Positions 33,499 to 43,272 of a stretch of 64,000 bases of DNA are shown here, one piece after another. The translations under genes were made by a program, and so were the position numbers. Below the pieces are notes generated by a model that was given only the letters and a program-made list of their open reading frames with translations, had not been told where the DNA came from and made no database searches. Positions within the stretch are counted from its first letter, which is position 1; each line of letters opens with the position of its first letter. The stretch is from Dasysyrphus tricinctus (Eukaryota > Arthropoda > Insecta > Diptera > Syrphidae): positions 134,220,905-134,284,904 of the forward strand of contig OY992530.1 of the NCBI GenBank assembly GCA_963921185.1, read 5' to 3'.

Positions 33499-35989
33499 AA
33501 ACCAGTCACAGCACTGTGCAAATCGCTTACCAGGTCGTCTGTATCATCTTAGACCGAGAGCCCACTGCAGATTTTGGGGGTGAGTGATAGCAAAAAATTA
33601 AGTATAGGCATCGAAAGTTTGAGGAAAAGGCTATTCAAAAAATCAAAGTCTTGCAGTCCATAAATGAGGCTTTAGTGACTATATTAAAAAAATTAGTCAA
33701 ATGTGATATAAATAAGGCTGTTGTTTTAGACTACCTCATATTTATGAGTAACTAAATTATGAGCTTTAACTATAGATACATTCTTATGTATTTTTTACCC
33801 AAGGATATACCTTATAACTAGCACTTTTCACCGCCAAAAGGGTGTTCTTTGTACCATGCCGGCCGCCACCACTTAGGGACTTGCAAACAAAATTAAGTGG
33901 CACTTTCACCCCTATCTATAAAAAAACTTAAGCGACAAGTTAACTTGGTTGAAATTTTATTTTTTCACTTAGGAAGCATCTTGTTCTTTTAAAACGCTTT
34001 GCACGCGCCCTAATGCCTGATATCTATTTATGCATTCAAGGCAAAAAATATTGAAGTCCTTGGGCTTTAGAAAAGCCATAACTATCGACAGACTTAAAAG
34101 TCTTAGACTTTCTCAACAACAATATTCTCTAGAAGTGGGATACCTGCGTTTGATTACACAAACGAACCATAAGCCTCGTTACAAGGGTGACAAGTACCTG
34201 AAATTGTGTTCTCACATCCCTCTCGCTTTTCGCCTGTCGCCTCTCCTTGACTTGCACTCTTGCTGTGTGTATTGTTTTCATTCTCTCCCCTAAGGCGACG
34301 CGACTGTAGTCGAAGTGTCCTTTTGTTTCTTTGTGTGTATTCCAATTTTCAACAAAAGACTGTCACATGGATTAGGAACCAAACGATCCTTAAAACGATT
34401 TGACTTAGCCCAGAAAGCTAAAGGAAAGCATTCAACTAGCGTAGTAGGAGCACTAGGCGCACATATTTATATACCCTACCTACCTTTACCTACCTACAAT
34501 CCATTTGGAAAAAAGGATTTCAACCGTACTCTCATTCAATTGCTGAGCCGTATCCGTTGTGTTGCAAATGACATGCTTTCTAACAGCCGTTACTTGGTTT
34601 GGCTGTATTGGGTATTGTACAGGTACCGTTACTGGTAATAGGCAATGTTTTGCTTTTCGATTTTGTAAGCTATTATTTCAGCCATAGAATGTAGGCCGAA
34701 GGAGGTTGCGTTGAGCATTGACGATAGGTAAAGGTATATTATGGTTTGGTTAAGGTAAGGAATGGATCTAAATGGTTTTCGCTTTTAAGGCTACAAAATC
34801 GTCTTTTTGTACGCGATTTTACTAGAAATGCTTCGTTCGACATTTTGAGGCAAATGATGATTATAATCGAAGTGAACCAATTGTGCACAGCAGGGTATTT
34901 GTGTTTACTTGATTTTAAGTCAACGTTATATGTAGCTCTTGCGTATATTTGTATATCTACCTATGATGGGGTTGTTTTGTGCAAGGACATTTTTCTGTAA
35001 AGTGGCTTCTATATTTTTTTTTTAAATCGGGACATTCTTATGGTGCTATGCTAAGTTGAGAAACGACAACTGATTCAGTTGATTACTATTCACGAGTAGA
35101 ATATTCAATAAGCTAAAGTAGGTAGGTAGAAACCAACCTTTCCATGTTGTAGGAGTAGACTTATATATTTTTTATATCTTCCAAGTTTGATACGAATCCT
35201 TTCTCTTATTTACTTAAATCAACTGACCTTTGGACGTCTTCTTTTTAATGGGTTATTAAACTAAACGATTTTCCAAACATTAAGAAACATACATTTAAAA
35301 ATACATACACAAGAGAATATTTTGTTTCTTTTAGATTACACTGGTCTGCAAAAATCAACTTTTTTTTTCGCCTTCAAGTAATTCTTTGAAATTATGACAG
35401 ATTTGACTTTTTTGAATCTAAATCTGGTTTCAGAAAAATTCTATCACGTCCAGTTTTTTTTAAATTGATTTTTGAAAAATATTATTGATTTGTAAAAAAG
35501 AGCCCTCTTAGACTTGGTTGACCTGGTAAAAACAAAAAACTATTGTGCCTATTCTGCTCAAATTTAGAGGACTTACTCCACATAATATTAGCTTTCACAT
35601 GAAACCAGATTTGTCATCATCCATCAATGTTCACCCATATTTTAAACCGATATTTAAAAAAAACAATAGAAATTTCGAAATTTCGTAGTTTTTATGATTT
35701 ACGCTGTAAAAAACATATTTTTTTGGAAAATAATAGAATTTCCCTATATTTGATGTTCATAAACTCAAGTAGATTAAATCAATTTTAATCAAAGACTTTT
35801 AAAAAAGAAACAACTAAGCGTTTTAAATCCCAAACACTTTTTTCCCATTAGTATATTTCACTGAGCGCTCTGTATAAAAAACTGGTAAAATATTTAAAAA
35901 TATAAAAAGCACACCGATTCTACCAAACTACATCTTAAAAAAGTAGTTTTAAAAAATAAAATAAGCGCAAAAATCCAAATAAACAATTT
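33499..35989. other. No recognised gene; lone AGAGCC-type end and simple repeats
   Basis: Near 33561-33590 there is one end resembling the TIR of the 29536-31308 element. CCTACCTA-type runs occur near 34480. The open frames at 34030-34293 and 34315-34638 have no motif I recognise. The part after 35340 may belong to the same repeat as the conserved fragment at 35990-36312. Confidence 0.4.
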
Positions 35990-36312
35990 ACTATAACTTT
36001 TTTTCTTTAAACGTATTATTTTGTAGCTTTTTTTCTTTTCATATTTTCCATTGTCTGACGAAAAATTGACCAGCAAAAATCTGCCAGAATTGCTTCTGAC
36101 CATTTTCCGTTATATCTTTTCGTTCTATGTGCATCATGTCTTGATGAAACATTTCACCATGTTCATCTGAAACTACACCAATCACAAAGGTTAACCGGGC
36201 GAAAAAATCAAAGTGGGAGTCCAAAAAATGAATTTTCAATGACATGTTGCAATTAAGAGCTTTATAAGAGCTAAGTAGTTCTTGGATGATTTCCTTGAAA
36301 TTAGAATATCTT
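35990..36312 (-). pseudogene. Fragment of an uncharacterised conserved arthropod/cnidarian protein
   Basis: The minus strand reads NFKEIIQELLSSYKALNCN, then MSLKIHFLDSHFDFF, GVVSDEHGEMFHQDMMHIER and a stop after QWKI. The pattern LKIHFLDSHLDFF followed by SDEHGERFHQD is a signature I know from uncharacterised proteins present in many copies in insect and hydrozoan genomes, thought to travel with repeats. The frame is open across the conserved core and stops where the family normally continues with basic residues. The function is unknown and the upstream part is not found. The conserved HxxxxH and DEHGE residues hint at a metal-binding or nuclease-like fold, but this is speculation. Confidence 0.65.
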
Positions 36313-36676
36313 TGAAAGGAAAACGAATTTTAAAAAGATTTAAAATTATTTAGAAAGATGAAATATAGTTCTTTCAAGTCCTGTTACTAGTTTAAAAAAA
36401 AAACTTTCTATCGGTGAAGAAATTTGAAGTCAAAAGTACCCAAAAAACGGGTTTTTGACATGTATGAATTGGAATATCTCAAAAACGTGACGTGCTAGAG
36501 TAATTTTGACTTCGGATTCGGATTCAGCATGCCAAAATCCTTTAGAAAAGTATATTTTATTATAAATTAAGTTTTTGTGTCTTTCGCAGATGGTGCTCTC
36601 TTATTGCAACTTTATTATTTATTTCCAAATGTCTTCATCATACTAAGCTTTAGGGCATATTATATGTACAATTGTA
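36313..36676. other. No recognised gene
   Basis: AT-rich; possibly the upstream continuation of the fragment at 35990-36312, but no readable similarity. Confidence 0.35.
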
Positions 36677-37941
36677 CATACACCCAGTAGCGGATACAGG
36701 ATTTGGCTGTGGGGGGGGCTTGGAGTTCCCTTAGACACATCTTTTGAAAAATTCTTTATCATATGCGAATGCCCTACCAACCCAAATTTTATTTTCTCAG
36801 AAAGTAGGCTAGTCGGCAGCTGAATCAAAAAAGATTTTGTAATGCAAAAATACATGTAGGCACTTAAGGAAAGTTCTGCAAAATTTTATTATTGGAAATG
36901 GTAATCTGGTAATTAGTAAGCTTCAGCTGCTATTTTGAAAAGACGCTTTAACCAGTTTCTACACAAAGACACATCGTATAAAAAAGTTGTTGGGATATGT
37001 TTATAGGAACTTTAAATAAGTAGGTAGGTACCTTTCCTTAATGTGAATATTTTTTGTAGAGTTTATAAAACCTCATGTACTTGGTTTAACTTTAGACAGC
37101 CGTCCTCCTCCGAAAAGTTAATTATAAACTTTGTAGGTTACTGTTGTCCTTAAATTTTTTAACTTGGATTGGCTATCCAAGATTTGCTTAGCTAAACATT
37201 TTATTTACATATTTAAATAAAGCATATTTCCAACTAATGAGAAATTTTGAAAAACTTTCTAACAAGTAACCGTCTAAGAAAATCTAATAACTAAGACTAA
37301 AAGAGTCACAGTACAAACTTTTTTTTCTGTTTTTGACACTAACGTAAGATCCGTACGAAAGTTAAATGGAAACAATTTAAACAAAAGAGCGTATGCAAGG
37401 GGCAGCTAGATATGCTTGCCCCCCCCCGTAATCACAATATAATTTATATATTATTCAATTTTTCTTCTTTTGATGAAAACATTTTAAGGCAAGGTTTCTG
37501 TAATAAAACTATTTTTTTAATGAGTTTGCTCCCACCTAATCGAATTCCGGCGCACGCCCTTGTATCTCACCTATCTCATTTTTAAAATTTAATTCCTATA
37601 GAAGAGAATGGATTGGTATTTCGAACATAAAAATTCGTGACGAAGATTTGAAAAAAAAATCTCAGTTAAAATTAAAAAATGTTGTCTGCCCTTCAATTTC
37701 TAATTATTTATAGTTATACGAATATTGGATCTATATTAAAACTAAAATGTATATTACACTTTTTAAAGAAAACAAAAAAAGAAACTAATTGTTAAATCAA
37801 AAATCGCTTCATCTTAAAGCAGTCTTTGAAATCGTCAAAATATCCTTCGGCACACGAAAACAATCTGAAATAAAAAAATATGCTTCAATTTAAAAACAAT
37901 ATTTTGATGTTATCATGCAAACAATCTATATCAAAGTTATT

Positions 37942-38069
37942 CAGCCCGCTTACCTAAAGCATCCGTCGAATGAACTGCAAAGCGAATCAGACTGAATTTT
38001 GACATTTTTACTATGACCCAAATGTCAAAATTGGGCCTGACTCATTCGTCGGATTCTGTAATCAGGGTG
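37942..38069. mobile_element. Small hairpin MITE, CACCCTGATTACAGAATCCG ends (copy 1)
   Basis: The right end, inverted, reads CACCCTGATTACAGAATCCG followed by ACGAATGAG. The left end is a diverged version (CAGCCCGCTTACC, CATCCGTCGAATGA). Both arms continue into AATTTTGACATTT around a short loop containing ACTATGA. A second, better preserved copy is at 61928-62066. Confidence 0.7.
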
Positions 38070-38688
38070 ATTTCTTACACCGGAAACTGAGTTTTTAAAC
38101 TCAAGCGCCAATAGTTATCTGGGCTTAGCCAAGTCCGAAAAATATCAAGAAGAGTTTAAGAAAAAGCTAACATTCATTCGTTTTGTCAAACTTAATTAGA
38201 TCTTAAAGAATAATCGTACCCAAGCAAAATCTAGGTTAAAATAATAGCATGAAAGTCAACCTCACTATTGTTTTAATATAAGGGCGTGGAAAAAAACAGT
38301 ATTTAGGTTATGCATACATACTAGCCCCAAACTTGTTATATGTTTAGTCCGATTCTTTAGGGACTTAGAAAAAACAACGCTTACACACAAATTGTTAAGT
38401 CCCAACCTTCATTTTTTCCTGGACTTCGGAAAACAACAGCTTCCATGCAAATTTTTTAGATCTCGCCTCTAACTTTCGTCGGATTTCCTTAATGCCTGGA
38501 AAAACACATATGCAAATATGTTAGCCCTAACAGTGTTATAGTTTTCATCTGATTCCCTTGCACGCTTAAGAAAACGCTTTGTTAAGGCTTAGCCCCACGC
38601 CTCAACTTTTTGTTTTATACCTTTAAGGCTTGAAATAAATAGAACGTACGTAGGTTTATTTCATTTTTTATATAATCGTCTTTTTTCA

Positions 38689-39740
38689 GGGTTACGTACG
38701 AATGACCGACAAAAAAAGTGTCGACTGGTTAAAATGTCGACTTTTATCAACTTTTTTTAAAGTTAAAATACCGACTTTGTTTTTACCGACTTATTAAAAT
38801 GTCGACAGTTTGAAATGTCGATTTGACAAAAAGTCGACTGCCCTGATAGAAGTCGAGAAAAATATCGACTTGTCGGAATTTTTCCCATACAGAAAAGTCG
38901 ATATAAAATATTAATCGAAGCTTTCACCAGTCGACATTTTGACTTGTCGATATTTTGCCTGTCGGTCATTTGAAAGTAACCCAAAGAACAATGCTCTGCT
39001 TTAAATGTTTGCACTGAATAACTATAAACTCAAGAATCATACATTCTTGTCTGATTTTTTAACAGGAACTTAACAGTTTTTGGATGCTGGGAAAATTTAA
39101 GACTATTTTTAAGACACAAGTTCTTATTGGATTCTTATAATAATTAACTTATTTAGGTAGCTATTAATTTTTTGTTACCTTTTGTTTAGCTTCAAAAAAA
39201 GTTCAATAGAACGCATTTTTGTTGCCTACCTACATTATACCTAATATTTCGAACTGCTTCATTTTTCGTTTTTTTTTTTTATTGTATTAATATTAAAACA
39301 CATTACAGACCCTGAATAGGAGGCTATTAAGACGTCAAAATATATAGGCAACAAAAATTAAATTACAAAAATGCGATTTATTGAACTATGACAATGCGAT
39401 ATTAGGTAATAATGATCAGATCATAGTTTAGGGAATGATGTTTACAAGCGCGCGCTTGTAAACATCATTCCCTAAACTATGATCTGATCAAAATGTCGAC
39501 TTTCAAAATGTCGACTTTTAAAATGTCGACTGTTGAAATCTCGATTCATAAAATCTCGATCACTGTCGACATCTTTATAATCGACATTTTGAAAAATCGA
39601 CATTTTAAAAAGTCGGTCAAATTTGTGTCTATATTTTAATCTGTCGGTCTTTTAACCAGTCGAGATTTTTTCTGTCGAGATTTTAAAAGTCGATCTTATG
39701 GAGTCGATATTTTAAAAGTCGACTTATCGTACCCAATCCC
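38689..39740. mobile_element. Foldback-type element 2 with TCGAC-core subterminal arrays and internal hairpin
   Basis: TTTTTTCA lies at 38681-38688 and 39741-39748, an 8-bp target duplication. The left end is GGGTTACGTACGAATGACCG; the right end, inverted, is GGGATTGGGTACGATAAGTC. Arrays of about 15-bp units like AAAATGTCGACTTTT, with variants TCGAT and TCGAG, fill 38700-38970 and 39484-39730 in opposite orientation. A perfect 39-bp-arm hairpin abuts the right array. The interior has no known transposase. It is nested in the hAT-like element 36685-39968. Confidence 0.8.
39413..39490. repeat. Perfect 39-bp-arm hairpin, GCGCGC centre
   Basis: The 39 bases left of the centre (39451/39452) are the exact reverse complement of the 39 on the right. 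The arm starts TGATCAGATCATAG and ends TTTACAAGCGC. It occupies the same relative position as the hairpin in foldback element 1. Confidence 0.95.
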
Positions 39741-39976
39741 TTTTTTCATCCAATTCTCTTGGGGCTTCGAAAAAAACACAGCTTGCATATAATATGGTTC
39801 AGCCCAACAACTCATTCAATTTTCCTAGGGCTTGGAAAAACACAGCTCACATGTAAATTTTGTAGCCACAATCTTAGTTTTGTTTGTCTAACTCTCATCT
39901 GAATCGGCCGTGGGGGGGGGGGGGGGGGGGCTTCAGCCCCTATAGCCTTCCCTCTGGATCCGCCACTGCATACACC

Positions 39977-40549
39977 CCTGGTGCTTTCAATATTTTGCTC
40001 ACAAAACACAAAAGTAGATAGTGCAGGTGGTGGACCGATTAAAGTTACATAACGATGATGGGTCACGACACGATCGACGATCCCTTTGGGATAGTTATGA
40101 CCATTATAAGTGTTGTAGGTGAAAACATTTTAATAAAACTGTGTACCAAGTTGGTAACGATTTATGAAACTCTGCTGTCTTACTCTTACCCCGAGAGGGA
40201 ATGCCAGAGGACCCAAACCTATCTATCGGAGATGTAGCCAAACAAATTGTACAAAAAATGTTGACCATCGATTAATGAAATTTTAATACATTTTTTTATA
40301 AGATTAGCTCCACTATTGAGTTGGTACACGATTTTCTCTTAATCTTTTGATTATATGAAAAAAGCGTTAATCTTTTTTTATAGAATTTTTTTTCAAAAAG
40401 AAACTGGTACTTTTCGAGAAAGAAAAAAACTGAATTTTACACCCTTTAACCACACCTAAAACAATTTGCCCTCGCCCAAAATTTACTGAACTTTTTAAGA
40501 CACCGAAACAACGCTATTTTTACTTGCGGTATATAGTTACTACTACATT
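39977..40549. other. No recognised gene
   Basis: AT-rich; a 60-codon open frame at 40055-40237 has no motif. Confidence 0.4.
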
Positions 40550-40797
40550 GTCGGCTGAGAGTGAAAGGCGACTAAAGTCCACATTTTTTTGTATTATTAT
40601 CTATATAGACCAAAAATTGCTAGAAAATACAAAAATCTATCAAATATTTTCAATTTCACTGAATTTAGCAATAACGAGTCTTGAAAAACAATTAATGTAA
40701 TTTTGGTTTTATTCAAATAATGCATACACTTTTTTTTTAATAACTTTTTGAAAAAAAAAGCAAAATAGGAGTTAGCTACTTTTCACTCTAAGCCGAC
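40550..40797. mobile_element. 248-bp MITE with GTCGGCTTAGAGTGAAAAG ends
   Basis: The left end GTCGGCTGAGAGTGAAAGGC and the right end, inverted, GTCGGCTTAGAGTGAAAAGT match at 17 of 19 or so positions. The interior is AT-rich with no ORF. No convincing target duplication. Confidence 0.65.
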
Positions 40798-40849
40798 TCT
40801 ATGGCATTGACAAGTTATGCATTCGTAAAAAAATCGAGCTCGAGATTTC

Positions 40850-41567
40850 GACCAGACTTGCCATTATGATGAAAGGAAAGACGAAAAAATGGGTCTTACA
40901 ATTCGGTCTATCTGTCTGTCTGTTCGACTGCAGCCAAAACGGCTGGATCAATTTTCTCAAAACTTGGTATGTGGTGATTCAGCTCACACTTGTTTTTGCT
41001 TTTTTTGTTTAGAACCAAAAATAACGGTAGGTACCTGCCATACAATTTTTTCTTACCAATTTTACAAAATATTATTTTTATCAAAAACGGCTCATCAAAT
41101 TTTCTTTAAAAAATTCAATAAATTTCTTCTAGTAAAGGCTACATACAGGTAGGAAACCAGTTAACAGTTTTGTGCACCCAAATCTTCACACAAATTTTTT
41201 TTTGAGTTTTAAAAAATTTTCAAATTTTGTTTTTTTTTTTAAATAAATATTTTGAAAACTACTTGCTCGACTTTTTTAATCGGTACTTAAGGGTTTTTCA
41301 AAACTTTAAAGGATTATTTGAGAAAAAATTAAATTTTATTGAAAAATAACGGTACCTTCCATATAAATGTTAAAGAGACGTTGAGGAAAATTATTTTTGT
41401 TTGTAAAACTAGATACTAAAAGTTAAACTTAGAGCTACTAATATAAATACTATAGCAAATACTATTAGTACCTCTTATAAAATGTTTTTTTTTTATTTTC
41501 AAATTATCAGCTGAACGGATTTAGATACATTTTTTTATATATAAATTTCTAATAAGATTGAATAATA
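40850..41567 (+). repeat. Repeat R, copy 2, 5' part (diverged; split by a LINE)
   Basis: Aligned features are AAAATGGGTCTTACAATTCG, a TCTG run followed by TTCGACTGCAGCC, AAACGGCTGGATCAATTTTC, CTTGGTATGTGGTGATTCAG and AAAATAACGGTAGGTACCTG. They follow the order seen in copy 3 (48540-49722). It is interrupted by the LINE 41582-46793 and resumes at 46808. Confidence 0.7.
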
Positions 41568-42490
41568 TTATATCAAAATATAACTCTTGGCAACCCTAGA
41601 ACTGTCAAAAGGAAATTTTAAGTTGGTGCGAGAAAAAATAATTAATTATTAAAATAAAGAGATATATTAAAATTTAAAAAAACTATTCAATCGTTTATTT
41701 AAACTACGGTGCTATAAAATCATCAAAAAGAACACCAACATCTACATTTATACCAAAAGGAATCGACAAATAACTTTTTGTGTTCTTTCTCTGCCGCAGT
41801 AGCAGCGCCCCAGCAGGGAGCAGATACGGAGGAGAACAACATAACAAAAGAACAACCTTAACATCACTCAACTAGAAAGTCAATCAGGTATGTGATTTGC
41901 TTGTTTTAACATCAAGGAGACTCTTTATATGAGAAGTTGTATTTGTTAAAGAAATAATCGGTTTATTTCAATAAACATAACCAAAATTATCTAAGGTGGG
42001 ACTTTGAACCCATCTTCAAAACAAACCAAATAATAAGGCTCATTAACAATTACATGAAAAAAATCCATAGCAAAATATTAATCTGAATCTACTACAAAAA
42101 ATTGACCTACACCAAAAAAAAACAACATCTATCACTACCTTATCGTAAATATTGAAAAATCAGCGTTGACACTCATCTTTCTACAGTAGTGACATCTAGT
42201 TATCAGAAGAGGATTTGTTTTGCTGCTTTCATAATACTCACATCTCTGTTAAATTAACAGAGGTGGTCGATGCATTGACTGTTTGGCTGTTTTCTACAAC
42301 CACGATCGTTTCTCCAACTGAACACCCTATTATTCTTAATAGAGTTGTCCTAGCTAGAGGAGAAATTTAAAAGCATACTTTTTGGCGTTCCATTTTTAAC
42401 AAACTGGAGCAGGAAGGAAGTAAAAAACGCTCAAGAGCACAGAACTCCCCAGATCCTTTTCAGCCACTTAGCAAAAAATCGCAAAAGAAG

Positions 42491-43201
42491 ATGATGACTG
42501 ATGGAGAAGATAATTCTTTGAATACAACAATGGTTGAGTCAACAACTTGGGGTGAAATGATGATGGAGTTTAGGAAAATTATTAAAGAGGAACTGTCAAC
42601 AGTAATAAATAAAGTAGAAAAAAACGCAAAGGATATAGAACATATAAAAATCCAAAATCAAGCTTTACAAGAGGAAATACAAACCCTTAAAGTTTCTTTA
42701 GCTGAAAATGAAAAGAAAGTTGAATCCTTTGACAAATACATCAGAAGAAACAACCTCATTTTTCAAGGATTTGGAAGGCAAAATATCGACAAGCAAAATA
42801 TATGGGATCTGTGCAAAAATATACTTGGAATCCGAGATAAAATGGAAATAATTAGAATAGTTCAAATCGGTAAAAAAGATCAGCCAAGTTATTTAGTAGA
42901 GTTTCAAAATCAAGCAGCAGTAACTGAAATTCTCAGAAATACAACAAAGCTGGCAGATACCTCATATGGAATAAAGCGAGACTTAACAAAAATGGAGCGT
43001 TACAAGCAAAATGTTCTTCTACGGATACGAAGAGACCTGAAAAAGATTGACCGTACCAAGGACATTAAATTCAAGGGAAATCACTTAGAGATAAATGGAA
43101 AATCTTTTACGTTAGCGGAAGGAGAATTAAAATGTGGAGATAGAGCCGCAAAGGAGATTTTGGAAGAAATGTATGGAAAAGACCTTTCCTACAAGATCTA
43201 A
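42491..43201 (+). CDS. LINE ORF1 protein (coiled coil, RRM-like RNA-binding)
   Basis: A 236-codon intact frame. Residues about 20-85 are charged and heptad-like (KEELSTVINKVEKNAKDIEH, LQEEIQTLKVSLAENEKKVE), consistent with a coiled coil. They are followed by YIRRNNLIFQGF, the RRNNLxFxG signature that opens the RRM-like domain of L1-type ORF1 proteins. The C-terminal third is basic (LLRIRRDLKKIDRTKDIKFK). The known role of this family is a nucleic-acid chaperone that coats element RNA in a trimeric particle. The frame stays open for about 118 bp upstream of the first ATG and encodes a basic KKRSRAQNSPDPFQPLSKK stretch, so the natural start may have been further 5' and lost. Confidence 0.85.
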   Translation: MMTDGEDNSLNTTMVESTTWGEMMMEFRKIIKEELSTVINKVEKNAKDIEHIKIQNQALQEEIQTLKVSLAENEKKVESFDKYIRRNNLIFQGFGRQNIDKQNIWDLCKNILGIRDKMEIIRIVQIGKKDQPSYLVEFQNQAAVTEILRNTTKLADTSYGIKRDLTKMERYKQNVLLRIRRDLKKIDRTKDIKFKGNHLEINGKSFTLAEGELKCGDRAAKEILEEMYGKDLSYKI

Positions 43202-43272
43202 GTTCTAATAACCATTAGCAAATAGATGTCTGTCGCGATGTTAGATTAAGTAAAAATAATAATGTAAATGAA

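Larger units (their letters stand above)
36685..39968. mobile_element. 3.3-kb hAT-like element, CAGTGGCGGATCCAG ends, 8-bp duplication
   Basis: CATACACC at 36677-36684 and 39969-39976 is a perfect 8-bp target duplication. The left end CAGTAGCGGATACAGG and the right end, inverted, CAGTGGCGGATCCAGAGG are the CAGTGGCGGATCCAG type common in arthropod hAT elements. Poly-G tracts follow both ends (eight G at about 36711, about 19 G at 39912-39930). The interior is AT-rich and holds a MITE (37942-38069) and foldback element 2 (38689-39740). No hAT transposase motif is readable, so this copy looks non-autonomous or decayed. Confidence 0.85.

Noticed and set aside
34030..34638. Two plus-strand open frames as exons of one gene
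   Set aside because: No recognisable domain; simple CCTA repeats inside; frames not linked by convincing splice sites.
38763..39014. 83-codon minus-strand open frame
   Set aside because: Produced by the TCGAC array of foldback element 2, not by coding selection.
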